Counted from the first letter of the stretch, positions 35,755-44,907 are shown. The stretch is 64,000 nucleotides of DNA from Paracoccaceae bacterium (GCA_021648025.1 JAKITO010000010.1:1-64000); one strand, 5' to 3'. The notes: generated from the sequence alone by a model not told the origin. Program-made: numbers and translations.

Positions 35755-38700
35755 TCAGCGGCCATCATAGGGAATTGCGTTAACGCCACGACCCTCTTCG
35801 ATTTCACGCCGAAATGCAGATCTGCCGCCTTCCGGCTTTGGTCGCGTCTTACGAAACACTTCGCGCAGCATCCCCGGCGCCAGCCCGGACAGCGGGTTAA
35901 CGGCCACATCCGGCTGATCCGAAGTGCCGCGCAGTTTGTAACTGAACCCGATCAGCCCTTCGCCCTTGCGGGTCAGCACCGAACCGATGGCATTGATCAG
36001 ATAGATCGGCGATATCACCCCCTGCATGTCCAGCACCCCGCTGGGCACATCGTAATAACCATCCATCGACAGCCCCATGGACGGCCCTTCTGCACTGCTT
36101 TGATACAGCACCAGTTTCTTGGGTCCGAGCCGAAAATTCGCCTCGATCTTGAGAAAGTGAATGCCTTTCCCGCTCAGTTCGTCAATCAACCCGACAATCG
36201 ACACCGCATTGAGAATCGCGGCAATGGCCGGGGCGTCCCTGACCCTGGTATCGCTGACATCCAGTGCGCCGTCATATTGCCCGGGTCCGCTGTCCACCGG
36301 CACCAGTTTCAGGCGGAACGAACCACCCTGCGCCATGGTCAGCATTCCGGCGGCGCGAAACACCGCACCGGCGTCATTTGCCTGCACCAGAACCGTACTG
36401 CGGTCGCCCTTGGGGGTCAGCGTGCCATACACCGGCGTCTGACCGTTCAATGACCCGGTATAGTTGCCGGAAAACCCCCCATCGGCACTGAACGTGCCTT
36501 TGAAGCCGTGCAAGGCCATGGTGTCGGTGATCTGAAGCCGGTTCAGGGATACCTCCAAGGGTCCGGTCTGAGTTGATCCGCCCGAGGACGCACCAAAATC
36601 GGTGTGGCGCAGATCAAACCTGCCGCCACGGATGTGGATCGCCGGGGCCGCAGCACCGCGCCCGACAATATCCACCGGCGCGTTCAGCCACCGGCCAATG
36701 CGCACAGACGAGAACGAAGCCACCTCCAGCCCGCCACCAACCCGGTTGCTGATGCGGCCTTTGGCCGTCAGCCCCGCGGCCTCGATCAGCAGGTGGTCGA
36801 CGCTGACCGTATCGCCAAACACCCCGTCAACCTCAAGCGTGCCGGTCGAGCGCTCGGATTTGCGCCAGCCCACCGGGGCCAGTCGCAGCCCAACCCCCGC
36901 AAGATCCGAGCGCAACGACATCACCGGTGCGGCACCCCGGGCCAGATCAATCGTAAAGCGCCCCGTGCCAAGCCCGAACACCGACCCGTCGGGCAAGCCA
37001 AGGTTAAACGCCTCGGCCATGCGTTCAGACAGCTCGATATCACCGCTCAGTTGGCTGGTCCGGTTGGCTTTCGCACCAATCCTGGCCTCCCAGGTGGCGC
37101 TGACTGGCACCCCGGCAATATGGCCTGGCCCGGACAGTTTGACGTGGTCCTGATCACCTTCGATCTGCAATTGTGCCGCTTGGACAAAAAACCCCGGCAC
37201 CAGTTTGTCAGACGTGATGTCACGCACCGTGCCCTGGTAATGATAGGCCATTTCGTCAATCTGCACCCGGTCTTTGAGCGGCAGGGACAAGGTGCCGGTA
37301 ACCTGCGCCATCCCTTCGGCCACATCCACCGGAACCGGCGTGCCTTTTAACACTTGCAACGGCTTGCGGTTCAGCAGTGAAAGCACCGCCGTGACCGGCC
37401 CGCGACCTTCAAAGCGGACAATGCCGGGGGCAGCCTTTTTGATTGTAGAGTCCGGGATAATGAACGAAGTGCCGCTAATATCTATCGCCCCGCCTTGCCC
37501 GGCGACCACCTCGCCTTGCAGGGCGGTGACCACAAACCGGTCGTTCGACAGGGTGGCAATACCGGTGGCACCGGTGATCGGCGGCATGCTGGGCAGAAAC
37601 TGAATGGTGGTGTCACGAAAGCCGAAACCGACGCTGATCACCGGCTTTTCCCCGGCAAGCGCGCGCAAAGACAGGTTCATATCATGGGCCATACCGCCAC
37701 GCAGGTTCTTGGCCACCCAAATGCGCGGTTTTTTCACCACGGGGGCGGGCCATAGTTCAACCAACCGTTCGGTTTGCAACTGGTCGATCTGCGCATCCAG
37801 CGCCAGGGTCCAGCCTTTGGGGGCGGCCGCAAGTTCACCGCGGACCAACAGGTTCGACTGTTGATCAACGATGTGCATCTGGCCCAGCGTCAGGCGGAAC
37901 GGGTCCAGTTCCAGCCGGAAATCCGCCGCCGCACCGTCCAGAACCAGAGGTTCCGGGAAAACACCCTTGGGGTTCAGGCTGATGGCGCCAAGGGTGATCT
38001 GGCCGGTCAGGTCGGCGACCCTGCTGGCGGATTGGGTTTCAGCGGCCCCCAGCCAGGCCTGCCCCGACCCGGTGAAACTGCCCCAGTCCGACGACACAGA
38101 CAGTTGGTCAAAACTTAGCAGGCCGGTATTGGGGTTAAAGGTGAAATAACTGCGCGCGCCACTAAACGGCACCGGGCTTGTCTGGTCGGTGGGCTGCAAA
38201 ACGCCGGCCCCGATCTGAAGGGTTGCCGACAGCGGCGCAAGCGAACCATCGGCGTTGATACCGCCGCGAAATGCACCCGAGATTGGCGCGCGCAGCACGT
38301 CCAGCCAGGCCAGAGCCACGTTCTGGGCGGCGATGTCCTGGGCGGCAATATCCTCGACCAAAAGCGAAAATCTGGCGCTGGCATCACCAATCCGGCTGGC
38401 ATAGCTCATCTCGATGCTGCTGACGTAGTCCCGCCCGCTTAGCAGGGAAAACCCGGCCGACAGATCAAGCTGGTCGCGGTCGCGTTCCAGCCGGATGGTG
38501 CCGCCATCCAGGGTCCAGGCGCGGCCTTTCAGGGCGTCTTCGTATTGCAGCGATATGGCCTGAATTTCCACCGACACAAGTGCCGCCAACTGAGGTTTCA
38601 AAAACAGCTGGTCCCATTGTTCGATCAGTTGCGGCAGGCCTGCCGCCTGTTCGACCGGTGCTGTGGCCCCGCCGATCGACAACGACACGTTGCCATCGCG

Positions 38701-39186
38701 GTCCCGGCGCAAACTGGCCAATGCCCCGCCTAGCACAATCTGTTTCGGCTGGAGTTGGCCGCGCAGCAGCGGGCGCATGGCCAGCGCCGCCTCGGCCTCG
38801 GCCAATTGCGCCACCAGTTGGCCATCGCCGTCGCGCAGCACCACATTGCGCAGCCGCACCCGAGGCCGCCAGCCATGGTCTATCACCACCGACACATTGC
38901 CGAATTCGATCTGCATATCGCCCAAAACACGTTCAATCCGCGTCTCGATCTGCACCCTTGCCCAATCCGGCAGGTTCCAGCGCTGACCAAACACCGCCAG
39001 CACCGCCCAACCGCCCAAAGTCACCAGGATCACAAACAACGCAATTTTGCGCACAAAATGGTGCAGGAAACGCCAGATCAGCCCGCGTTCGGATACAACG
39101 CTTGCGGAATCGGGCGCAGAAGTCGACCCGGGCCTGTTGGGCTTGGCTTTGTGAGGCTTGGGATCAGTCACGGTATCAGATGCCAT
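35755..39186 (-). CDS. YhdP/AsmA-like inter-membrane lipid transport protein
   Basis: A very large protein (1143 aa) with an N-terminal cytoplasmic tail, a single membrane anchor (about residues 46-66, KIALFVILVTLGGWAVL) and a long periplasmic body of beta-strand repeats. It ends in an AsmA-like C-terminal domain (MQGVISPIYLINAIGSVLTRKGEGLIGFSY, seen here as MQGVISPIYLINAIG and GEGLIGFSYKLRG). These features fit the YhdP/TamB/AsmA group that bridges the periplasm to move phospholipids to the outer membrane. It is transcribed divergently from bcp. Confidence 0.85.
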   Translation of the reverse strand: MASDTVTDPKPHKAKPNRPGSTSAPDSASVVSERGLIWRFLHHFVRKIALFVILVTLGGWAVLAVFGQRWNLPDWARVQIETRIERVLGDMQIEFGNVSVVIDHGWRPRVRLRNVVLRDGDGQLVAQLAEAEAALAMRPLLRGQLQPKQIVLGGALASLRRDRDGNVSLSIGGATAPVEQAAGLPQLIEQWDQLFLKPQLAALVSVEIQAISLQYEDALKGRAWTLDGGTIRLERDRDQLDLSAGFSLLSGRDYVSSIEMSYASRIGDASARFSLLVEDIAAQDIAAQNVALAWLDVLRAPISGAFRGGINADGSLAPLSATLQIGAGVLQPTDQTSPVPFSGARSYFTFNPNTGLLSFDQLSVSSDWGSFTGSGQAWLGAAETQSASRVADLTGQITLGAISLNPKGVFPEPLVLDGAAADFRLELDPFRLTLGQMHIVDQQSNLLVRGELAAAPKGWTLALDAQIDQLQTERLVELWPAPVVKKPRIWVAKNLRGGMAHDMNLSLRALAGEKPVISVGFGFRDTTIQFLPSMPPITGATGIATLSNDRFVVTALQGEVVAGQGGAIDISGTSFIIPDSTIKKAAPGIVRFEGRGPVTAVLSLLNRKPLQVLKGTPVPVDVAEGMAQVTGTLSLPLKDRVQIDEMAYHYQGTVRDITSDKLVPGFFVQAAQLQIEGDQDHVKLSGPGHIAGVPVSATWEARIGAKANRTSQLSGDIELSERMAEAFNLGLPDGSVFGLGTGRFTIDLARGAAPVMSLRSDLAGVGLRLAPVGWRKSERSTGTLEVDGVFGDTVSVDHLLIEAAGLTAKGRISNRVGGGLEVASFSSVRIGRWLNAPVDIVGRGAAAPAIHIRGGRFDLRHTDFGASSGGSTQTGPLEVSLNRLQITDTMALHGFKGTFSADGGFSGNYTGSLNGQTPVYGTLTPKGDRSTVLVQANDAGAVFRAAGMLTMAQGGSFRLKLVPVDSGPGQYDGALDVSDTRVRDAPAIAAILNAVSIVGLIDELSGKGIHFLKIEANFRLGPKKLVLYQSSAEGPSMGLSMDGYYDVPSGVLDMQGVISPIYLINAIGSVLTRKGEGLIGFSYKLRGTSDQPDVAVNPLSGLAPGMLREVFRKTRPKPEGGRSAFRREIEEGRGVNAIPYDGR

Positions 39187-39272
39187 CGAATGTCAGTTTT
39201 ATCTCTTTGGTATTGCCTGTGGTACATAACTATGGAACTTACTTTGTTTTTACAGCCCCGGAGATGCCTTTA

Positions 39273-39734
39273 ATGCTTAATATAGCCGATCCTGCCCCGG
39301 ATTTCACCCTGCCACGCAATGGTGGCGACAATGTGAACCTTGCAGCCCTGAAAGGCGGGCCGGTGGTTCTGTTCTTTTATCCGCGCGATGATACCCCCGG
39401 GTGCACCAAGGAATCCATCGGCTTTTCACATGTGTTGCAGACTTTTGCCGATAAAGGCGTTTCGGTGTTTGGCGTCTCGAAAGACAGCGTCGCCAGCCAC
39501 GAGGCCTTTGCCGCCAAACACGATCTGACTGTGCCGTTGTTGTCGGATGAAAGTGGTGCTGTATGTGAAGATTATGGCGTTTGGCTGGAAAAAAACTCAT
39601 TTGGCAAGACATTCATGGGCATCGAACGCACAACCTTTCTGATCAACGCCGAAGGCAATATCGCCCGGGTCTGGCGCAAGGTCAAAGTAGCCGGTCACGT
39701 CAAAGAGGTACTCGAGGCAGTCCGCCGCTTATGA
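39273..39734 (+). CDS. bcp: Bcp/PrxQ-type thiol peroxidase
   Basis: A 153-aa peroxiredoxin that reduces peroxides with a catalytic Cys in FYPRDDTPGCTKES (about residue 45). The second Cys five residues later, used for resolving in E. coli Bcp, is absent (KESIGFS), so it is a 1-Cys type or uses a Cys further along. The start is the ATG with GGAG nine bases upstream; an ATG three codons earlier is too close to that site. The stop overlaps the DUF455 gene (ATGA). Confidence 0.93.
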   Translation: MLNIADPAPDFTLPRNGGDNVNLAALKGGPVVLFFYPRDDTPGCTKESIGFSHVLQTFADKGVSVFGVSKDSVASHEAFAAKHDLTVPLLSDESGAVCEDYGVWLEKNSFGKTFMGIERTTFLINAEGNIARVWRKVKVAGHVKEVLEAVRRL

Positions 39735-40549
39735 CGACAAGCCTTGCAGACATGGCCCTGGAGGTGCTGCAAACGCCGGACGGGCGGGCCAAGGCGGCCA
39801 TGTCGCTTGGTCATGCCGAGGCCTGGACAGCGTCCCGCACCGATAGGGCCGAGGCGATCCCAGTGGGAACCGCCCGGCCACCGGACCACCCTGCCCGCCC
39901 TGAGCGGCCCGAACTTCTGTCACCACGCGACGTGCCCAAACGCCGCCCGGGAACCAAGGCGGGACGGATTGCCCTGTTGCACGCGGTGGCGCATATCGAA
40001 CTGAACGCGGTTGACCTGCACTGGGATATCATCGCCCGCTTTGGCCATATCGAAATGCCGATGGGGTTTTATGACGACTGGGTCAAGGCGGCGGCAGAAG
40101 AAGCCAAACATTTCAACCTGATGTGCGATTGTCTTGAGGCGCTTGGCAGTCACTATGGGGCCCTTGGCGCACACGCCGGCATGTGGCGTGCCGCGACCGA
40201 CACGGCGGATGATCTGATGGGCCGTCTGGCCGTGGTGCCGATGGTGCTTGAGGCACGCGGGCTGGATGTGACACCGGGCATGATCAAGGTCTTCACCCAG
40301 GCCCGCGAAATGCAGGCGGTTGAGGCGCTGAAGCTGATCTACGCCGAAGAAGTGGCGCATGTGGCCTATGGTTCGAAATGGTTTCACTTTCTGTGCGGGC
40401 GTAAAAATATTGACCCGAAAGAGACCTTTCACAGCCTTGTCCGGCGCTATTTCCATTCACCTCTGCGGCCACCGTTCAACGAAGAAAAACGGGCCGAGGC
40501 CGGTATTCCGCCGGATTTCTATTGGCCGCTTACGTCTGACCCGACCTGA
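39731..40549 (+). CDS. DUF455 ferritin-like protein
   Basis: A 272-aa member of the DUF455 family, a ferritin-like four-helix protein. Probable diiron ligands are in AHIELNAVDLHWD, AAEEAKHFNLM, VLEARGLDVTPG and YAEEVAHVAYG, the E...ExxH pattern seen twice. The family is uncharacterised; relatives include tRNA-hydroxylase-like enzymes. It overlaps bcp by 4 bases, so both may serve oxidative-stress or oxygen-linked functions. The stop lies in the first copy of a 13-bp tandem repeat. Confidence 0.88.
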   Translation: MTTSLADMALEVLQTPDGRAKAAMSLGHAEAWTASRTDRAEAIPVGTARPPDHPARPERPELLSPRDVPKRRPGTKAGRIALLHAVAHIELNAVDLHWDIIARFGHIEMPMGFYDDWVKAAAEEAKHFNLMCDCLEALGSHYGALGAHAGMWRAATDTADDLMGRLAVVPMVLEARGLDVTPGMIKVFTQAREMQAVEALKLIYAEEVAHVAYGSKWFHFLCGRKNIDPKETFHSLVRRYFHSPLRPPFNEEKRAEAGIPPDFYWPLTSDPT

Positions 40550-40578
40550 TGTCCCGACCTGATGTCCCGACCTGATGT
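40540..40578. repeat. Three 13-bp tandem copies containing the DUF455 stop codon
   Basis: Unit cccgacctgatgt is repeated exactly three times with no mismatch. The TGA that ends the DUF455 gene (40547-40549) is in the first copy, so copies two and three are a duplicated gene end. Confidence 0.95.
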
Positions 40579-40757
40579 AAGGCGCGCCATATCTAGATCT
40601 GGTGGCCTACACCGCCTGTCAACATACTGATATCGGCGGATTTCTGCCACCGCCGCCGCATTTTCGCTGTATTTTCGCGTACCTTGCCCAAAGTCCGGCC
40701 AACAGGGTTGCCCAAAAGCCGCCACAGCGATACTTAGCCCCCTAAGGTGCCGGGCAA

Positions 40758-40775
40758 CCGCCGAGAAATCGGCGG
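40758..40775 (+). promoter_or_regulatory. Hairpin with GAAA tetraloop upstream of the M23 peptidase gene
   Basis: Stem CCGCCGA / TCGGCGG (7 bp) around the stable tetraloop GAAA, 40 bases before the GTG start. No T-run follows, so it is not a standard terminator. It may stabilise the leader mRNA or be incidental. Confidence 0.4.
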
Positions 40776-40814
40776 GCGCGAGCGCCGGTATTGGGATGGG
40801 ACAAGGAAAGACGC

Positions 40815-42143
40815 GTGCGTACACGTCTGGCAATAAAATTTCACGGCCTGCTGGAAAGACATTTTCCCGAGCGACGGCTATTTCTGAAATCTGACACCGA
40901 CACACGGTTTATCCGGCTCAGGCCGGAAACCCAGTTGATGGCATATATCGGCACCTCTGCGGTGGTGGCCTGGGCAATTGTGTCGACGGCCGTGTTACTG
41001 ATGGACAGCATCGGATCGGGCAATTTTCGCGAACAGGCCAAACGCGACCTGACCACCTATCAGGACCGGCTGAACACCATGTCAACCCAGCGCGATCAAC
41101 ACGCCGCCGAAGCGCTGGCGGCACAGTTTCGCTTTAACGCGGCCCTGGCACAGATATCGGTGATGCAATCAGAACTTCTGGCCTCGGAAACCCGGCGCCA
41201 CGAGTTGGAAACCGGCATCGACGTGGTTCAGACCACCCTGCGCAACACCATGAAAGACCGCGAGAACGCGCGCGAAGCATTGGCCAGCCTGCAGGCCCAG
41301 AACATCGACGAAAAGGCCATTCTGGCCGCAGCGTCGGTGGCACCGACGACAATGGCCTTCATGACCGAAGTGCTGGCGGATACCGCCGCCGAACGCGACC
41401 AGGTCGAGGCCGACGCTTTGGCTGCCGTGCAACAAAGTGCCGAGCTGAAGCATGAAATCCGTCTGATGATTGATCAGAACGACCAGATTTTCCGCCAACT
41501 GGAAGAAGCCATGGCAATTTCGGTTGAACCGTTGGACAAGATGTTCCGCAGCGCCGGCATGCCCACCGATCAGATCATCGAACAGGTGCGGCGTGGCTAT
41601 AGCGGTCAGGGTGGACCACTGACGCCCCTGTCGTTTTCCACCCGTGGTGAAGAACCAACCCCGGAAACGCTTCGGGCCAACCGGCTATTGCAGCAGATGG
41701 ACGTTCTGAACCTGTACCGCATTGCCGCCGAAAAGGCGCCTTTTGCCTCGCCCACACGCGCCATCGTGCGTCACACCAGCGGGTTTGGCTTTCGCCGCGA
41801 TCCCAAGACCGGCGGGCGACGGATGCACAAGGGGCAGGATTTCGCCGGGGCGCATGGCACCGACATCTTTGCCACCGCCGACGGGATTGTCAGCCACGCA
41901 GGCTGGCAGTCGGGCTTTGGCCGGTTGGTCAAGATCAAACATGCCTTTGGCATCGAAACGATTTACGCCCATAACACCAGTATTCGCGTCAAGAAGGGTC
42001 AAAGGGTCTCGCGCGGGGATCATATCTCTGATATGGGTAGCACGGGCCGGTCGACCGGCACACATCTCCACTATGAAGTCCGGGTGAACGGAAAGCCCGT
42101 TAACCCCATGATATACATCAAGGCTGCACGCAATGTTTTCTAA
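40815..42143 (+). CDS. M23 (LytM-type) peptidoglycan endopeptidase, membrane-anchored
   Basis: A 442-aa protein that begins with a short cytoplasmic part and one membrane helix (about residues 43-65). A long coiled-coil region (about 75-235) and a C-terminal M23 domain follow, with HKGQDFAGAHG, ADGIVSHAGW and the catalytic HLHYEVRVNG. It is likely to cut or modulate peptidoglycan in the periplasm. The start chosen is GTG at 40815 with AAGGAAAG upstream, giving MRTRLAIKF; the ATG at 40791 lacks a good site. It overlaps the bactofilin gene by 11 bases, a pairing seen in shape-control modules. Confidence 0.9.
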   Translation: MRTRLAIKFHGLLERHFPERRLFLKSDTDTRFIRLRPETQLMAYIGTSAVVAWAIVSTAVLLMDSIGSGNFREQAKRDLTTYQDRLNTMSTQRDQHAAEALAAQFRFNAALAQISVMQSELLASETRRHELETGIDVVQTTLRNTMKDRENAREALASLQAQNIDEKAILAAASVAPTTMAFMTEVLADTAAERDQVEADALAAVQQSAELKHEIRLMIDQNDQIFRQLEEAMAISVEPLDKMFRSAGMPTDQIIEQVRRGYSGQGGPLTPLSFSTRGEEPTPETLRANRLLQQMDVLNLYRIAAEKAPFASPTRAIVRHTSGFGFRRDPKTGGRRMHKGQDFAGAHGTDIFATADGIVSHAGWQSGFGRLVKIKHAFGIETIYAHNTSIRVKKGQRVSRGDHISDMGSTGRSTGTHLHYEVRVNGKPVNPMIYIKAARNVF

Positions 42144-42633
42144 AAGCAAAATCAACGACCCCGCCTCCAAGCCAAGCGAAGCCACCAAACCGGCGGCCCC
42201 CACCGCCCCTGCACCGACGTCCTCGCCAGGCGAATTCAAGGCCAGCGCGCCCAAGCCAAAGCCGCCTGCGTCATTGCTGTCGGCGGATTTGCATATCACC
42301 GGCAACCTCAAGACCACTGGCGATATTCAGATCGAAGGGTCGGTTGATGGCGACATACGCGCGCATCTTTTGACAGTTGGCGAAAGCGCCACCATCAAAG
42401 GCGAGGTTTCGGCCGATGACGTGATCGTCAATGGCCGGGTGATTGGCCGGGTTCGCGGGTTGAAAGTACGCCTGACCGCCAGTGCACGGGTTGAGGGCGA
42501 CATCATCCACAAGACCATCGCCATCGAAAGTGGCGCACATTTCGAAGGCTCGGTTCAACGTCAGGACGACCCGTTGAACCCGGGTAAATCGGCGCCGTTG
42601 CCAACCGCGGCACCAAAGGCCAGCAGCAGCTAA
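42133..42633 (+). CDS. Bactofilin
   Basis: A 166-aa polymer-forming cytoskeletal protein. A Pro/Ala/Lys-rich disordered N-terminus (about 1-50) precedes the right-handed beta-helix core with regular ITGNLKTTGDIQIEGSVDGDI-type turns (about 55-140; here in shorter form LKTTGDIQIEGSVDG). A short disordered C-terminus follows. Bactofilins scaffold cell-wall enzymes; the overlapping M23 peptidase gene is the natural partner. A strong terminator lies 24 bases downstream. Confidence 0.93.
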   Translation: MFSKSKINDPASKPSEATKPAAPTAPAPTSSPGEFKASAPKPKPPASLLSADLHITGNLKTTGDIQIEGSVDGDIRAHLLTVGESATIKGEVSADDVIVNGRVIGRVRGLKVRLTASARVEGDIIHKTIAIESGAHFEGSVQRQDDPLNPGKSAPLPTAAPKASSS

Positions 42634-42656
42634 ACCGCCTGGTTATGGGCAATTCC

Positions 42657-42698
42657 GGGCGGGCCAAAGGGTGATCTTTGGCGCGCCCTTTCCTTTTT
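42657..42698 (+). terminator. Rho-independent terminator after bactofilin gene
   Basis: Stem arms GGGCGGGCCAAAG (42657-42669) and CTTTGGCGCGCCC (42676-42688) pair at 12 of 13 positions around a 6-base loop, followed by TTTCCTTTTT. Confidence 0.9.
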
Positions 42699-42739
42699 GA
42701 CCACACCAAATCGTAACTTTAATATCCCGAGGTTTCTGC

Positions 42740-42979
42740 ATGTCTTTACTTGATCTTTTATCCAAGGCCCAGGGCGGCCAGGGTCTGGCGCAATTGGCCG
42801 GGCAGTTTGGCCTGGACGAATCCAAGGCTGGTGAATTGTCCGCCCTCCTGGCCCCGGCCATCGGCTCGGCCGCCAAAAAGCAGGCCGAAGGTGGCGGCCT
42901 TGGCATGCTGACCAAAATGCTTGATGCCAATGGCGGCGGCTCACCCTTGGATGATATTATAGGTAAGTTCCTGAAATAG
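42740..42979 (+). CDS. Small DUF937/YidB-like protein
   Basis: A 79-aa protein (MSLLDLLSKAQGGQGLAQLA) rich in Gly, Ala and Leu. The pattern LAGQFGLDESKAGELSALLAPAIGSA resembles the start of DUF937/YidB-like proteins, whose function is unknown. It is complete at this size, with its own promoter region following the terminator of the bactofilin gene. Confidence 0.7.
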   Translation: MSLLDLLSKAQGGQGLAQLAGQFGLDESKAGELSALLAPAIGSAAKKQAEGGGLGMLTKMLDANGGGSPLDDIIGKFLK

Positions 42980-43010
42980 CAGCCATTACAGCCTTTCGCG
43001 TTTCTTTGGA

Positions 43011-43211
43011 TCAAGGCATCACTTTGGCCGGCGAGGCAGGGTTTGATCTGACAAACACGTTCACCGGTCTAAGTGATTCAATATCAACGCGAAAGGCTTT
43101 AACGCCCCCGCCGCTAACGGTCTGGCATTCTCGGCAATGGCATTGCGCTTTCACAATCGGGTCGCCCTTCGCGAGGTATCGCAGGGCGCCGCAGTAACAT
43201 CCGCCGATCAT
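43011..43211 (-). pseudogene. Truncated GFA-family (CENP-V/GFA domain) gene
   Basis: The 66-aa frame starts exactly like glutathione-dependent formaldehyde-activating (GFA) family proteins: MIGGCYCGALRY, then KAQCHCRECQTVSGGG, including four zinc-binding Cys. Family members are about twice as long, with a third Cys pair (CAECG-like) near the middle. Here the sequence ends soon after FVRSNPASP with TGA, so the second half is missing. It is likely a decayed gene. Confidence 0.7.
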
Positions 43212-43223
43212 CGTTTTATCCTT

Positions 43224-44195
43224 TCAGTTTCCCAGCATCCATTTTCCCTTGGGCCAGAACGCGTGGAACGCAAACGCAAACATCACGTCATGCGCCACGT
43301 CGCGCCCAGCCCCATCGCGTACCCTGATGGTGCCGACATCCTTGCCGTCGGCAATGGTGGGCGCATCCAACGCCGAGGCCTGACCTTTGCTCCAACTGAT
43401 GGTCACCCCGGCCTCAGTGACGGCGCCTTGTTCGGCCAGGCGGGTCAGGGGCCAGGCGCGGTTGCCAACCCGCACGACGCGCACCAAAGGCGCGATGCCA
43501 TGCGGCGGGTTTTCGCCGCTATAAAGGAACGGGCGCGCGGCACTGTCATAGCCGCGATAAGGGTTGCGCCCGTAGGCGCGGTTGTAATCCGGCTCATCCA
43601 TCACCAGGCCGTCGGGGTTGCGGGCCTTGAACTCGGCCCAGCTTTCCAGCCATGTGGGCAGGGGGGCAAGGGTTTTACCGGTCATCTCACCGACAATGCC
43701 CAGGCCAAGTGCTTGTTGCCACCAGCTTAGGGTCTCGTGGTCATACATCACCATATCTGAATTGCGCAGCTTGCCGGTGACGCCAAAGGTCAGGGTACGC
43801 CCGGCCAATCGCCGGTCAAAGGTGATACCGGAATTGCACAACGGGCAGAAGGTAACAGCGACAGGTACGCCGCCAACCGTATCATTGACGATCTCGTGCC
43901 AGGTCAGATATCGCAGCGGATAGGCGCGCGGGATGGCATTGCCAATCTCGACGGTAATGACCGGTTCACGGTTGTTGATCCGCCGCTCGTCCGCCGCCCG
44001 TACGAAGGCCGGGTCGTAGAGCGCCGGAATACCGTCTTTGGGCGGGCCACCAGACAGGATTTGTGTCCAGTCGGGCACAGTGGTTTTGTTGAAATCAGTA
44101 TCCGGCCATTCGTGTTGCCACAAGTTTGGATCGGCCAGGGGGGCGGTTGCGGCGATTGCCAGAACGCCCGCCAGTAAAAGATGTTTGATACGCAT
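43224..44195 (-). CDS. DUF3179 domain-containing exported protein
   Basis: A 323-aa protein with a Sec signal peptide (residues 1-21, cut after APLA) and a DUF3179 domain. The family's FCPLCNSGITFDR motif is present near residue 117, with the later YDHETLSWWQQ and GWPL-like strands. The function of DUF3179 is not known. The ATG at 44195 has a strong GGAGG site; an in-frame extension to 44288 is rejected. The truncated GFA gene follows 12 bases downstream. Confidence 0.88.
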   Translation of the reverse strand: MRIKHLLLAGVLAIAATAPLADPNLWQHEWPDTDFNKTTVPDWTQILSGGPPKDGIPALYDPAFVRAADERRINNREPVITVEIGNAIPRAYPLRYLTWHEIVNDTVGGVPVAVTFCPLCNSGITFDRRLAGRTLTFGVTGKLRNSDMVMYDHETLSWWQQALGLGIVGEMTGKTLAPLPTWLESWAEFKARNPDGLVMDEPDYNRAYGRNPYRGYDSAARPFLYSGENPPHGIAPLVRVVRVGNRAWPLTRLAEQGAVTEAGVTISWSKGQASALDAPTIADGKDVGTIRVRDGAGRDVAHDVMFAFAFHAFWPKGKWMLGN

Positions 44196-44293
44196 GGTTG
44201 TGCCTCCGTCTGAGGCAAGGATGCGCGGGATTTCCGTTTGTGACCACCCCATACACGAGGAGTTGAGCAGACACAGGGCGGGGTTCACCCCGC

Positions 44294-44341
44294 CCTGCGG
44301 TCAATCTGTGCCTGCGGTCAATCTGTGAAGGTCAATCCGTG
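44294..44341. repeat. 17-bp tandem repeat at the 3' end of ppiA-like gene
   Basis: Unit cctgcggtcaatctgtg occurs twice exactly (44294-44310, 44311-44327) and a partial third copy runs into the gene. Read on the minus strand each copy carries GATTGACC, the same stop-codon context as the gene end at 44332-44334. Confidence 0.85.
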
Positions 44342-44907
44342 ACAGTAACCGTTTTCATCTGGTCAGGCGCGCCCACCACCGATCCATTGGCCCCTGCCCC
44401 AAGTTTGATCGCGTCCAGCACGTCCAGACCATCGGTTACCTGACCGACCACCGTGTAATTGCCGTTCAGGAAATGCCCCGGCGCGAACATGATGAAGAAC
44501 TGCGAATTGGCGCTGTCAGGGCTTTGCGAACGGGCCATGCCGACCACACCGCGATCAAACGGCGTGGTCGAAAACTCGGCCTTGAGGTTGGCGAGATCGG
44601 ATTTGCCGCCCCCCGCGCGTGACATGTCACCCCCTGCGATGCCAAATTGCACATCGCCGGTCTGGGCCATGAAACCATCGATCACCCGGTGGAATACCAC
44701 CCCGTCATAGGCACCTTCAGCCGCCAAAGTGGTGATCTGGGTCACATGGTTTGGGGCAATGTCTTCGAACAGGTCGATGGTGATGGTGCCGTTGGCACCT
44801 TCTCCAGCGACCTCGATCTGGATGCCGGTCGCGCCCACAGGCGCGCCACTGACAGCAACCATGGCCGAACTGGCCACAAGGGCGAATACAGAAGTTAGTT
44901 TAAACAT
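44332..44907 (-). CDS. Exported cyclophilin-type peptidyl-prolyl isomerase
   Basis: A 191-aa PpiA-like protein with a signal peptide (about residues 1-26, ending APVGATG) and a cyclophilin domain: FHRVIDGFMAQTGD, NSQFFIMFAPGHFLNGNYTVVG (shown as NSQFFIMF and LNGNYTVVGQV). It catalyses proline isomerisation in the periplasm. The first 8 bases overlap the end of the upstream cytoplasmic cyclophilin gene, so the pair is co-translated and probably arose by duplication. Confidence 0.93.
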   Translation of the reverse strand: MFKLTSVFALVASSAMVAVSGAPVGATGIQIEVAGEGANGTITIDLFEDIAPNHVTQITTLAAEGAYDGVVFHRVIDGFMAQTGDVQFGIAGGDMSRAGGGKSDLANLKAEFSTTPFDRGVVGMARSQSPDSANSQFFIMFAPGHFLNGNYTVVGQVTDGLDVLDAIKLGAGANGSVVGAPDQMKTVTVTD

